64,000 nt of DNA from NCBI GenBank assembly GCA_000999315.1, contig LCFW01000002.1, positions 248,001 through 312,000 on the forward strand, in the 5' to 3' direction. A program made the translations under genes and the position numbers. The notes under the pieces were generated by a model, which had not been told where the DNA came from, searched no databases, and saw nothing but the letters and a program-made list of their open reading frames with translations. Shown piece after piece: positions 35,923 to 44,188 of the stretch (its first letter is position 1; every line of letters starts with the position of its first letter). This stretch comes from Candidatus Peregrinibacteria bacterium GW2011_GWF2_43_17 (GTDB taxonomy: Bacteria; Patescibacteriota; Gracilibacteria; UBA1369; UBA12470).

Positions 35923-35924
35923 AT

Positions 35925-36140
35925 ATGAAAACAATACTGCTCACGTTACACGTCATAGTCTCTATCCTATTGGTCTTTTCCATACTGATTCAACAGAGGG
36001 GAGCCGGACTATCATCAACATTCGGAGGTACAGGTAATTTTTATGCCACTAGAAGAGGCGCGGAAAAAGTTCTGATAACCGCAACGGTTGTAATGATATT
36101 TTTGTTCGTCGCATTGTCGGTGGCAATGCTCTTTGTCTAG
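35925..36140 (+). CDS. secG: Preprotein translocase subunit SecG
   Basis: SecG is a small two-helix subunit of the SecYEG channel. The chosen start at 35925 gives 71 residues: a first membrane helix (LLTLHVIVSILLVFSILIQQ), the family motif QQRGAGLSSTFGGTG, and a second helix (VLITATVVMIFLFVALSVAML). A longer in-frame extension upstream overlaps the holin-like gene and is unlikely. It precedes the peptide-binding protein gene by 15 bases. Confidence 0.92.
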   Translation: MKTILLTLHVIVSILLVFSILIQQRGAGLSSTFGGTGNFYATRRGAEKVLITATVVMIFLFVALSVAMLFV

Positions 36141-36155
36141 GAGCTCTCATAAAAA

Positions 36156-37856
36156 ATGAAAAAACTCTTCAAATTACTTTCAGGCATTAAAGAGGTATTT
36201 ATCCTAATGGGCAAAACCATAGGATCTTATTCGACGAAAGAGAAGATATCTTCGCTGATAGTAGTGATACTTATTGCGATCATCGTTCTTCCGCCGATTT
36301 TAAGAGATGAAAGACTTACCAGTGTAACAAACGAAACGGACACGGGAAATGAAATGCTCTATGCCGAAGGATTGGTGGGCGAAATAACACATTTAAACCC
36401 CGTATTTACGGAATTTAACGAAGTTGATCAAGATATAAGCAGTCTTATTTTCTCGGGTTTGAGCAAATACGACCCGGACGAAGGGAAAGTGGTCGAAGAC
36501 ATCGCCACTCATACGCTTTCCGAAGATTACAAAACATATACATTCACTTTAAAAAACAATATTTATTGGCACGATGGCGTTGAAGTAACTGCGGAAGATG
36601 TTTATTTCACATACCACGATGTTATCCAAAGCACGGATTTTCAAAACCCGATTTTGAGAGCCAATTTCGAAAGCGTACAGGTAGAAATGGTGGATTCCCG
36701 AACCGTAACTTTTACACTCGAGAGAACAAACTCATTCTTCTTCACGTATACGACAGTCGGACTTCTGCCGAAACACATACTTGGCGATGTACCGATTTCC
36801 GAATTGGATACGCACGAATTCAATAAAAACCCCATTGGCACGGGTCCATATAAAGTCAGTGGTCCTTATGAAGAAGTTGCGGATAACGAACAAGTCGTGG
36901 AACTGGAACTTTTCCCCGATTATTACGGCAAAAAATCATCCATAACCAGTATAAGATTCCATACTTTCCCGGATATGGAAACATTACTCGCAAACGAAGG
37001 ACAATGGCACGGAATCGCAAGAATACCGGAATACATGCTTATGGAAGCTCAAACCGACCGATTGTCGGCGTATCAATATGAGTTGCCTCAATATACGGCC
37101 CTTTTTATCAATACCGATGCAAGCTTTTTAAGCAAAAAAAACGTCAGATTGGCTATATCAAAAGCGATAGATAAAGGGTATCTGATAGAGCAGACTGGAT
37201 ATAAAACAACGATAGATACACCGCTTCTCGAATTGAATCAGGATGACTGGATCCATCAATCGAGCCAGGAACAAGCCATGGGTGCATTATATGATGAAGG
37301 ATGGGAACTTAACGCCGATGGAATAAGAGAAAATGAAGACGGTGAAACTTTAACTTTAAGATTGATAAGAAGAACTTTCGACAACGAAAAACAAGAAAAA
37401 ATAGCGGCAACTACAGCGGAAGTGATTAAAACTCAACTCGAAACAATAGGCATCGAAGTGATCGTGGAAGCTTACGATAGTCAAGCAATACAAAGTAAAA
37501 TCGAGACCAGAGATTACGATTTGCTTTTGTATGGACAGAACTTAGGGTATAATCTCGACACTTATTCTTACTGGCATTCAAGTCAAGCCACGGAATACGG
37601 ATTGAATCTTTCAAATTACAGGAATCCAAACGCCGACGCATTGATAGAGAGGATCAGGAGTACGTTTGATCAAGATACAAAAGATGAACTGCTAAACGAA
37701 CTCGCTGAAATCATAGAAGAAGATATACCCGCGATATTCCTCTACACTCCAAGTTATTACTTCTTGGTTGATGAGAAGGTGCAAGGTATAGAACTCGAAG
37801 ACTTAAGATTCCCGTCAGACAGATTCGCTCAAATATCAGATTGGTACTTAAATTAA
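36156..37856 (+). CDS. Membrane-anchored peptide-binding protein (SBP family 5)
   Basis: The 566-residue protein has an N-terminal membrane segment (about 31-50) without a lipobox, so it is probably held by a signal anchor. The rest matches the OppA/DppA family: LNPVFTEFNEVDQDISSLIFSGLSKYDP, the YTFTLKNNIYWHDGVEVTAEDV signature, and KKNVRLAISKAIDKGYLIEQ. It should bind oligopeptides or similar solutes. No permease or ATPase genes are next to it. It lies between secG and rplI in a run of housekeeping genes. Confidence 0.88.
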   Translation: MKKLFKLLSGIKEVFILMGKTIGSYSTKEKISSLIVVILIAIIVLPPILRDERLTSVTNETDTGNEMLYAEGLVGEITHLNPVFTEFNEVDQDISSLIFSGLSKYDPDEGKVVEDIATHTLSEDYKTYTFTLKNNIYWHDGVEVTAEDVYFTYHDVIQSTDFQNPILRANFESVQVEMVDSRTVTFTLERTNSFFFTYTTVGLLPKHILGDVPISELDTHEFNKNPIGTGPYKVSGPYEEVADNEQVVELELFPDYYGKKSSITSIRFHTFPDMETLLANEGQWHGIARIPEYMLMEAQTDRLSAYQYELPQYTALFINTDASFLSKKNVRLAISKAIDKGYLIEQTGYKTTIDTPLLELNQDDWIHQSSQEQAMGALYDEGWELNADGIRENEDGETLTLRLIRRTFDNEKQEKIAATTAEVIKTQLETIGIEVIVEAYDSQAIQSKIETRDYDLLLYGQNLGYNLDTYSYWHSSQATEYGLNLSNYRNPNADALIERIRSTFDQDTKDELLNELAEIIEEDIPAIFLYTPSYYFLVDEKVQGIELEDLRFPSDRFAQISDWYLN

Positions 37857-37866
37857 TTTAAAAAAT

Positions 37867-38310
37867 ATGAAAGTCATATTCGTAAAAGACATTCCGGGAA
37901 TAGCCCGAAAAAACGACATTAAAAACGTTAAACCCGGTTATTACCACAACTACCTTTTGCCAAGAGGCATGGCGGTATCGGCTACTGATAAGCTGATAAC
38001 GGCTACGGAAGCCAAAAGAGCCGCCGAAGGTTTGAGACTCGAAGAGTTGGCGAAGAACGCCGCCGAAATAGCGAAAAAACTCGAAGGAGCCAAATTGATT
38101 TTGAAACATAAAGTTACAAGCAAAGGCAAACTTTATGCCGCCGTTACGGAGAAAGAAATCCTCGAAGCTATCAAGAAAGATCTTAAAGTCGAACTTGCAA
38201 AAGACAATCTAAAGATGAAACCGATCAAGAAAGTTGGAGAAGAAGAGATCGGAATACATCTTCCGGGCGATGTTACAGCCAAGTTGATAGTCATGATCGA
38301 AGCCCAATAA
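37867..38310 (+). CDS. rplI: 50S ribosomal protein L9
   Basis: The 147-residue protein has the L9 N-terminal domain (MKVIFVKDIPGIARKNDIKNVKPGYYHNYLLPRGMAVSA), the long connecting helix, and the C-terminal domain (KGKLYAAVTEKEILEAIKK, LPGDVTAKLIVMIEAQ). L9 binds 23S rRNA near the L1 stalk and helps keep the reading frame. Its stop overlaps the ruvX start by 1 base. Several CPR lineages lack L9, so its presence helps place this genome. Confidence 0.95.
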   Translation: MKVIFVKDIPGIARKNDIKNVKPGYYHNYLLPRGMAVSATDKLITATEAKRAAEGLRLEELAKNAAEIAKKLEGAKLILKHKVTSKGKLYAAVTEKEILEAIKKDLKVELAKDNLKMKPIKKVGEEEIGIHLPGDVTAKLIVMIEAQ

Positions 38311-38735
38311 TGAAGATTTTAGGTCTAGATTATGGGAAAAGACGCACGGGCGTTGCAATCAGCGACTCTTTTTGCGCAATTGCATTCCCCAAAAAAACTC
38401 TCAAACCGAAAAACGAGAAAAACCTCATTTCGGATATTAAAAAAATCTGTGACGAAGAAGGAATCAGTACGGTGGTGGTAGGGCTTCCATGTAACATGAA
38501 AGGGGAGTACACGGCTCAAACGGACTCGGTGGTCGCGTTCTCAGAAAACTTAAAGAAAGAGCTTGGTAATATTGAAATCGAGCTTTTTGACGAGCGCCTC
38601 AGTACCATTCAAGCGGAAAGGGCTTTGATAGATAAAAATCTTAAGAAATTTTCCGAAATAGATGAAATAGCGGCTCAAATAATTTTGCAGGCATGGTTGG
38701 ATAAACAGTCGAGAACCTCTGCAAAAGTACAATAA
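38310..38735 (+). CDS. ruvX: Holliday junction resolvase-like RuvX/YqgF
   Basis: The 141-residue protein starts with the RNase-H-fold motif ILGLDYGKRRTGVAISD and contains VVVGLPCNMKGEYTAQT, ELFDERLSTIQAERAL and the C-terminal IDEIAAQIILQAWLD. The conserved acidic residues D7, E/D in DERLS and D in IDEIAA are all present. The family processes 16S rRNA ends or resolves junctions. It overlaps rplI by 1 base and converges on pgk 29 bases away. Confidence 0.93.
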   Translation: MKILGLDYGKRRTGVAISDSFCAIAFPKKTLKPKNEKNLISDIKKICDEEGISTVVVGLPCNMKGEYTAQTDSVVAFSENLKKELGNIEIELFDERLSTIQAERALIDKNLKKFSEIDEIAAQIILQAWLDKQSRTSAKVQ

Positions 38736-38764
38736 AAGATACGATGAGGAGCTTTGCAGAGATC

Positions 38765-39955
38765 TCAGTCCATAGTCCGCAACACCTTAACTCCGGGTAG
38801 TTCTTTCCCTTCCAAAAACTCCAACATTGCTCCTCCGCCTGTAGACACATGAGTAAATCTGGCGGGATCTATGCCGAATTTGTTTATCGCGTCTATCGTG
38901 TCACCTCCGCCCAGGATGGTTATGCCTTTACAATCCGCAACAGCTTCGGCAATCATCCTCGTTCCTTTTTCGAAAGGAGCATATTCATACAACCCGACAG
39001 GTCCGTTCCATATCACCGTCCCGGCTTTTCTTATATGTTCGCAGAAAATTTCGACAGTTTTATGTCCGATATCAAAAATTTTCATATCACCTTCGATATC
39101 CATTACAGGTACACAAACGGTCTCGACGACTTCCGAAGCCTCACTCGCAACAATAACATCACAAGGAAGAACGAATTTATCACCATCTTTTTCGGTCTCG
39201 AGCATAATCTCCCGAGCAACCTCTTTTTTGTCTGCCTGATGCAAAGAATCTCCGATATCATATCCCTCAGCGTACAAAAAAGTGTTCGCCAATCCGCCAC
39301 CAATCAAAAACACATCTCCCTTATCGAGAAAATTCTTCAGTACGCCAATTTTTGTATCTATTTTTGCACCACCCATAACCAGTACAACTGGCTTCTTCGG
39401 ATTTTCCAAAATCGAAGACAAAACTTTTATCTCCTTTTCAAGCAATAACCCGGCATACGAAGGCAAGAAATCCGCCAATCCGGCGGTAGTGGAGTGCGCG
39501 CGATGCACGGCACCGAAAGCATCACTCACAAAAACATCCCCAAGCTGAGCAACTTGCTCCGTAAACTCTTTCGCATTCATCTCTTCGCCATGATAAAAGC
39601 GAGTATTTTCAAGAACCACAATCTCACCATCCGCCATCTTAGATATCTCTTTTTCAACAGATTTACCGATACACTCGTGAACCTTTTTAACAGGCATCGC
39701 AATCAATGAAGAAAGCCTCTCCGCGACTTTATCCAATCTTAAATCGTCAACAATTTTACCCTTCGGTCTCCCCATATGAGACATGACGATAACCCTAGCT
39801 CCTTTGGTCACGAGATGTTTAATGGTCGGGACAGCCTCTTTTATCCGAGTGTCGTCGGTAATATTTCTTTGCTCGTCGGTCGGTACATTAAAATCAACCC
39901 TAAGAAGAACACGCTTACCTTTAGGATTCAAATCGTGAAGAGTCCTTAGATTCAT
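38765..39955 (-). CDS. pgk: Phosphoglycerate kinase
   Basis: Pgk makes ATP from 1,3-bisphosphoglycerate in glycolysis. The 396-residue length is standard. The N-terminal domain has VLLRVDFNVPTDEQRNITDDTRI and VIVMSHMGRPKG; the nucleotide domain has VLVMGGAKIDTKIGVL, IGGGLANTFL, IWNGPVGLYEY and the C-terminal GGGDTIDAINKFG with HVSTGGGAMLEFLEG. Its start lies 35 bases inside the end of ribH, an unusually long overlap on the same strand. Confidence 0.97.
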   Translation of the reverse strand: MNLRTLHDLNPKGKRVLLRVDFNVPTDEQRNITDDTRIKEAVPTIKHLVTKGARVIVMSHMGRPKGKIVDDLRLDKVAERLSSLIAMPVKKVHECIGKSVEKEISKMADGEIVVLENTRFYHGEEMNAKEFTEQVAQLGDVFVSDAFGAVHRAHSTTAGLADFLPSYAGLLLEKEIKVLSSILENPKKPVVLVMGGAKIDTKIGVLKNFLDKGDVFLIGGGLANTFLYAEGYDIGDSLHQADKKEVAREIMLETEKDGDKFVLPCDVIVASEASEVVETVCVPVMDIEGDMKIFDIGHKTVEIFCEHIRKAGTVIWNGPVGLYEYAPFEKGTRMIAEAVADCKGITILGGGDTIDAINKFGIDPARFTHVSTGGGAMLEFLEGKELPGVKVLRTMD

Positions 39956-40340
39956 TTTTATTTAAATTAAAAATTTTCAATGCGGTTTTGGCATATTCAT
40001 AACCTCTTGATACTCTGGAATGAATATAATCCACTTCTCGCGCCGTCAAAACCCCGAAAACGATAGGTACGCCGGTCTCAAGCTGAACTTGCATAATACC
40101 ATCGGTACACGCCCTACAAACCATCTCATAATGGTCGGTTTCGCCTTTAATAACACATCCAAGCGCAATTATAACATCGCACCACTGTGACATTTTCTTA
40201 GCAGTTAAAGGTATTTCAAAAGCCCCGGGAACTTTCACCACTTCGTATTCAAGCTGAAACTCTTTCAACCCTTTTTCACAGCTCTCCAAGAGCTTGTCGG
40301 TAAATTTCGAATTGAATTCTGAAACGATTACTCCGATCAT
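39921..40340 (-). CDS. ribH: 6,7-dimethyl-8-ribityllumazine synthase (RibH)
   Basis: RibH makes lumazine, the substrate of riboflavin synthase. The 139-residue protein has VPGAFEIPLTAKKM, IALGCVIKGETDHYE and PIVFGVLTAREVDYIHSR. The last 12 or so residues (KNESKDSSRFES) are a charged tail encoded in the region that overlaps pgk. It overlaps ribE by 4 bases, so the last two steps of riboflavin synthesis are coupled. Confidence 0.95.
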   Translation of the reverse strand: MIGVIVSEFNSKFTDKLLESCEKGLKEFQLEYEVVKVPGAFEIPLTAKKMSQWCDVIIALGCVIKGETDHYEMVCRACTDGIMQVQLETGVPIVFGVLTAREVDYIHSRVSRGYEYAKTALKIFNLNKNESKDSSRFES

Positions 40341-40891
40341 ATAAAATTTCTTTCTTTAAGCATACGTTCCATATATCTCGCAATCAAGTCCACTTCGATA
40401 TTAACCAATGACCCTTTTTTGAGAGATCCAAGATTTGTATTTTTTAAAGTAAAATCCACCAAGGACACCGAGAAAGAACCAGAATCCAGATCGCAAATCG
40501 TCAAACTAACACCATTTATCGCAACAGAACCTTTTATGGCAAAAAATCTCGAATATTCGGGTGGCAAAGAAATTTTTAAAATATTGTCTTTAAAAGACAC
40601 AACCTCGGGAGCAAAATCAACATGACCCGTGACAAAATGCCCCCCAATCTTACCGGCAAGCGAAAGAGCAGGCTCAATATTCACTTTATCTCCAACTTCC
40701 AACGATCTAAACATGCTTTTTTTAAAAGTCTCATCCATGACATCAAACTCTCCTTTTTCGTTCAAAGTTAAACATACACCGTTTATAGATATGCTATCTC
40801 CGGGCTCGGCGGATATCCCGAGCTCGATTTTTAGAGATTTCGGACTAACTTTCTTAACCTTGCCTATAGATTTAATTATTCCTGTGAACAT
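40337..40891 (-). CDS. ribE: Riboflavin synthase alpha chain (RibE)
   Basis: RibE dismutates lumazine to riboflavin. The 184-residue protein has the two lumazine-binding repeats: MFTGIIKSIGKVKK with SINGVCLTL and GGHFVTGHVDF, then a second with AINGVSLTICDL. It is a little shorter than the 200 or so residues usual. ribA/B, ribD and ribF are not in the window. A repeat-bearing gap of 134 bases separates it from the upstream hydrolase gene. Confidence 0.95.
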   Translation of the reverse strand: MFTGIIKSIGKVKKVSPKSLKIELGISAEPGDSISINGVCLTLNEKGEFDVMDETFKKSMFRSLEVGDKVNIEPALSLAGKIGGHFVTGHVDFAPEVVSFKDNILKISLPPEYSRFFAIKGSVAINGVSLTICDLDSGSFSVSLVDFTLKNTNLGSLKKGSLVNIEVDLIARYMERMLKERNFI

Positions 40892-40939
40892 AGCAAGGAA
40901 AAACTATCGTAAAACCAAGCTCAAGGCAAGTTCGCTAGC

Positions 40940-40964
40940 ACGACGACGCAGTAATACTGGAAAG
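40940..40964 (+). repeat. Dispersed 25-base repeat, copy 1
   Basis: ACGACGAC, two variable bases, AGT, one variable base and ATACTGGAAAG are shared with 47711-47735. Both lie in intergenic gaps upstream of minus-strand genes. An AAGTATTA/TAATACT-type inverted pairing surrounds this copy (TAATACT and AGTATTA). Confidence 0.5.
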
Positions 40965-41025
40965 TATTATTTCGAATCTTTATTTATAGAACTGCTCCAT
41001 TTGACCCCGAAAACGCTTGTCCGTC

Positions 41026-42123
41026 TCAAATCAAGAGAGCTTTCTCATTTTGTTTTATTCTGAAACTTTCTTTGGACGCCAGTGTTAACGTAAGACATAG
41101 CAGACTATCGAGTTCGGCCCTTTGTACGGCAGTCATTTCAAAAGGTATCGCATGCGGAGCGGAAACCCATGTTAGCAACTTTGCATCCACGCCTCGCGAA
41201 TTCATATAATCGACATGATTACCCGGCATTTTGGCAGGGATAATACTTTCTTTACCGTGTTTAATAACAGTAACGGGAGTGCCGTCGCGTGCAAAATCGG
41301 CCAAAATTTCATCAAACATTCTTCTTATAGTCAAAGTAGCTTCGAGAAATCTCTTGCCGGAATCGGTCGGAAATCCTCTTTGGAAATTCGGTAACGATGA
41401 TTCAAGATCGGCGGGACCACCAAACATCATTCTATTGTAATCAGCGTGATTTAAGGGCATCCCTTCACCTGTAACAAGTCTGATAACGGCAGGAAGCACA
41501 TGTTTCCTGCAAGCCCACAAGAATCTGCCTCTGACCAATCCGAGAGGTTCATCCGTGATAGGCGCAAAATTCAAAATACCTGCCACTTGAGCCCCCTCGG
41601 TTTTCATTTGCCCGGCCATGGCCATAGAACTCAACGCACCCATGGAATGTCCAATGATATAGGTCTTCGCTTTTGCCGATAACGCACCATCTTTCAGTAA
41701 ACGCCGAACAATCGTCCTTATATCACCAAGCTCATCGGCAATTTTAATTCTTCCAACATCTTTGCCACCAGCATAACGTTCGGTACCTTTACCGGAAGGA
41801 TTTACGCCGACATACATTGGATTTTCGGCGCCGACTCTTCGAAGTTGAGCCATAACGGCGGCAAGGAAATCTCCTTCGGCCATAGCGGTGGACTCATCCC
41901 ACCCCATATTAACGACAACCTGTCCATCGTGTAATCTTGATAAGGAGGGAGCAACTCTTACGACAACTCTGTCCGTAGTAGACATATTGGGATGATATCT
42001 GACATTTATCTTGGAAGCTTCCCAATCATAAGGAGTTCCTTCAATCTCCATTTTGCCACTGCCGGGAATATAACATCGATGTTCGATATCCCAGGCATCT
42101 CTAACACTTGAATTGCGATTCAT
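41026..42123 (-). CDS. Alpha/beta hydrolase-like serine hydrolase
   Basis: The 365-residue soluble protein has a nucleophile elbow GHSMG with S160, preceded by a strand (KTYIIGHS). A late His lies in WVSAPHAIPFE, which could complete the triad with an Asp earlier, perhaps in the segment around the KHGKESIIPAKMPGNHVDY loop where NHVDY resembles the usual acid region. The N-terminal 60 residues are unlike typical lipases. Substrate is unknown. No signal peptide is seen. Confidence 0.7.
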   Translation of the reverse strand: MNRNSSVRDAWDIEHRCYIPGSGKMEIEGTPYDWEASKINVRYHPNMSTTDRVVVRVAPSLSRLHDGQVVVNMGWDESTAMAEGDFLAAVMAQLRRVGAENPMYVGVNPSGKGTERYAGGKDVGRIKIADELGDIRTIVRRLLKDGALSAKAKTYIIGHSMGALSSMAMAGQMKTEGAQVAGILNFAPITDEPLGLVRGRFLWACRKHVLPAVIRLVTGEGMPLNHADYNRMMFGGPADLESSLPNFQRGFPTDSGKRFLEATLTIRRMFDEILADFARDGTPVTVIKHGKESIIPAKMPGNHVDYMNSRGVDAKLLTWVSAPHAIPFEMTAVQRAELDSLLCLTLTLASKESFRIKQNEKALLI

Positions 42124-42184
42124 GTTTTTGAATTTAAAATTTAAGTATCAAATTATAGCCCAAATACTGCTTTGGTCAATAGCA

Positions 42185-42213
42185 TTGACGCAATATAATG
42201 ATAAGTTCATAAT
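42185..42213 (+). promoter_or_regulatory. Promoter for the Cys-rich lipoprotein gene
   Basis: TTGACG at 42185-42190 and CATAAT at 42208-42213 are 17 bases apart, each five of six to consensus. The expected transcript start is near 42220, 15 bases before the ATG. Confidence 0.6.
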
Positions 42214-42234
42214 AAATCCTTATTTAAATCATAT

Positions 42235-42657
42235 ATGAAAACACAAGAACTCTTAGTTGCAAGTACATTCGTGCTATCAGCATGCGGAAGAGTATCAACT
42301 GAAAAGTTGTACGTGTCACCTTTGCATACCCAACAATGCATGCTGGCGGATCCTTGCGAATTATGGGCATCCGACTCCTTTGGATCAGGCTGTATGTTGA
42401 GTGCCAAATTAACTTATTATCAAAGTAAATTGATGGGACAACTCCAAGTTTGCGTACAAAAAGAGTTTCCAAAAACAAACAGTCCTGCACAGGATACATG
42501 CTTAAGAGATAGGGCAATTGAAGGGTGGCTCAGGGCAGGATTAGTCAATCTTTCAGTTACGGAGGACATAAAATCAACCGACGAAATAGTAACTCCAGAA
42601 AATTTAATTACCGAAGCCAGAAAATCATTAGATGAGTGTGGGAAAAGGAATCCGTAA
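42235..42657 (+). CDS. Cysteine-rich predicted lipoprotein
   Basis: The 140-residue protein starts MKTQELLVASTFVLSACGRV, which has a lipobox LSAC with the lipid-modified Cys at position 17. The mature part carries six more cysteines (35, 41, 53, 73, 89, 135), enough for three disulfides. This suggests a small stable exposed domain held at the membrane. No family is recognised. It has its own promoter and stands alone before ssb. Confidence 0.65.
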   Translation: MKTQELLVASTFVLSACGRVSTEKLYVSPLHTQQCMLADPCELWASDSFGSGCMLSAKLTYYQSKLMGQLQVCVQKEFPKTNSPAQDTCLRDRAIEGWLRAGLVNLSVTEDIKSTDEIVTPENLITEARKSLDECGKRNP

Positions 42658-42719
42658 GAAACACCGCGGACCGTCGTGTCTCGAGCGAGTTTACCGAATC
42701 TCTGTACGATTTAACCTAA

Positions 42720-42766
42720 ATTTAACATTTCCATGTTAAATAAAGGGTCGTTCTACCATTTAACAT
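42720..42766. promoter_or_regulatory. Operator-like inverted repeat set before ssb
   Basis: ATTTAACAT (42720-42728) and its perfect complement ATGTTAAAT (42733-42741) flank TTCC. A third copy of ATTTAACAT lies at 42758-42766, 9 bases before the ssb start. A weaker ATTTAACCT is just upstream. The arrangement looks like a repressor site rather than a terminator, as no T run follows. Confidence 0.5.
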
Positions 42767-42774
42767 ATAAAAAC

Positions 42775-43143
42775 ATGCGGTACTTGAACAAAGTGATGCT
42801 ACTGGGGCATCTCGTGAAAGATCCGGAAAAAAAGAAGACTGAAAACGACTACAGTCTTACGATTTTCCATTTGGCTACAAACAAGCCGATTGTCAGGAAA
42901 ACCGGCGAAATCGAAAAAGAAACTCAATTCCACAGAATAGTCGCGTGGAGAGGGCTCGCGGATGTGTGCAAAACTCATCTTACAAAAGGCAGTCTCGTAT
43001 TGGTCGAAGGTGAACTCGATCATAGAAAGTACGAGAGCAAAGAAGGGGAAAATCGAACAATTTCAGAAGTTAAAGCTGAAAGAGTTATTTTCCTTAAAAT
43101 CAAAAAGAATGAAATCGAAGTAAATCCGGCTGAAGATAAATAA
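42775..43143 (+). CDS. ssb: Single-stranded DNA-binding protein
   Basis: The start at 42775 gives 122 residues beginning MRYLNKVMLLGHLVKDPEKK, the normal SSB N-terminus. The OB fold is clear: FHLATNKPIVRKTGEIEKETQFHRIVAWRGLADVC, then GSLVLVEGELDHRKYESKEGENR. The usual acidic C-terminal tip DDDIPF is missing; the protein ends EVNPAEDK, so partner binding through the tip may differ. It may be a second or specialised SSB. An inverted repeat precedes it and a strong hairpin follows. Confidence 0.88.
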   Translation: MRYLNKVMLLGHLVKDPEKKKTENDYSLTIFHLATNKPIVRKTGEIEKETQFHRIVAWRGLADVCKTHLTKGSLVLVEGELDHRKYESKEGENRTISEVKAERVIFLKIKKNEIEVNPAEDK

Positions 43144-43180
43144 TCTTCATGTCCGTTTACAAATAAGGCAAGGGGCACGA

Positions 43181-43207
43181 GTGAAGGGGCTGAAAAAGCC
43201 CCTTCAC
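43181..43207 (+). terminator. Strong GC hairpin after ssb
   Basis: GTGAAGGGGCT and AGCCCCTTCAC form a perfect 11-bp stem with loop GAAAA, 38 bases after the ssb stop. No long T run follows, so it may be an RNA-stability element or a non-canonical terminator. Confidence 0.55.
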
Positions 43208-43256
43208 TTACGCATTACAACGGTAGTACAATCCAGTTTGTAATAACGCACGCAAA

Positions 43257-44144
43257 TTGGAACTTTCCATAATCATCCCAACCCACAATCGCGCAGATAT
43301 ACTTTCGCTCTGCCTAAAACATATAAACGAGCAAACGCTTCCTCATCAAAATTTCGAAATAATCGTAATTGACGACGGCGGTACCGATCACACAAAAGAC
43401 ATCATATGCGAATGGCAAAAAACCTTGCCAAACTTAATATATTTTCATCAAGATAATTCCGGCCAAGGCAATGCCAGAAATCACGCGCTAAAATACGCAG
43501 AAGGTGAAATTATTTTATTCATCGGCGATGATATATTGCTTGAAAAAACCGCACTCGAAGAACATTTATTGGCACACAAAAAACACTCCGAGAAAAATTC
43601 CGCCGTACTCGGTCTGATATTATGGCATCCGGACATGAAAGTCACAAAGTTCATGACGTGGCTTACCAAAGGCAAAAAAGGCGGTACTCAATTCGCTTTC
43701 GATCTTCTGGGAAACAAAGAGACGGCCGATTACAGATTTTTTTACACCTCGAATATCTCTTTGAAACACGATATCCTGAAAAAACATCGCTTCGATCCGG
43801 AATTCGAATCTTACGGATGGGAAGATATAGAACTCGGTTACAGACTTTTCAAGGAGGAAAATTTGAAAATTTATTATCAAAAATCCGCAGTAGGGTACCA
43901 CGATCATGAAATCGACGAGCGATCTTTGAAAAATCGTATGATATCCATAGGCAAATCGGCAAAAATTTTTCACAAAAAACATCCGAAACTCAAAATCAAT
44001 CCGCCATTTTGGAAACACGCAATCCTATGGTTGATCTCACGAAAACCAACACTGTTAATTTCGCGTATTGCCAATAAGGATTTTTATTACTATTCATTAT
44101 CCAAAAGATATTTTCTAAAAGGATTTGGAAGTTCTCGGAAATAG
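43257..44144 (+). CDS. Family 2 glycosyltransferase
   Basis: The 295-residue protein starts with TTG at 43257 and the GT-A fold motif LSIIIPTHNRADILSLCL. The nucleotide-sugar site is VIDDGGTDHT, then FIGDDILLEK takes the DxD place. FDPEFESYGWEDIELGYRLF is the acceptor-side WEDxxLG motif. No membrane segment is obvious. It transfers a sugar in glycan or lipid-linked oligosaccharide synthesis. It opens a three-gene stretch with a sugar-binding protein and an O-antigen-ligase-like protein. Confidence 0.88.
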   Translation: MELSIIIPTHNRADILSLCLKHINEQTLPHQNFEIIVIDDGGTDHTKDIICEWQKTLPNLIYFHQDNSGQGNARNHALKYAEGEIILFIGDDILLEKTALEEHLLAHKKHSEKNSAVLGLILWHPDMKVTKFMTWLTKGKKGGTQFAFDLLGNKETADYRFFYTSNISLKHDILKKHRFDPEFESYGWEDIELGYRLFKEENLKIYYQKSAVGYHDHEIDERSLKNRMISIGKSAKIFHKKHPKLKINPPFWKHAILWLISRKPTLLISRIANKDFYYYSLSKRYFLKGFGSSRK

Positions 44145-44188
44145 ATATAAAATTATCAACAGTACGCATTCTAAAATAAAAATAAAAT

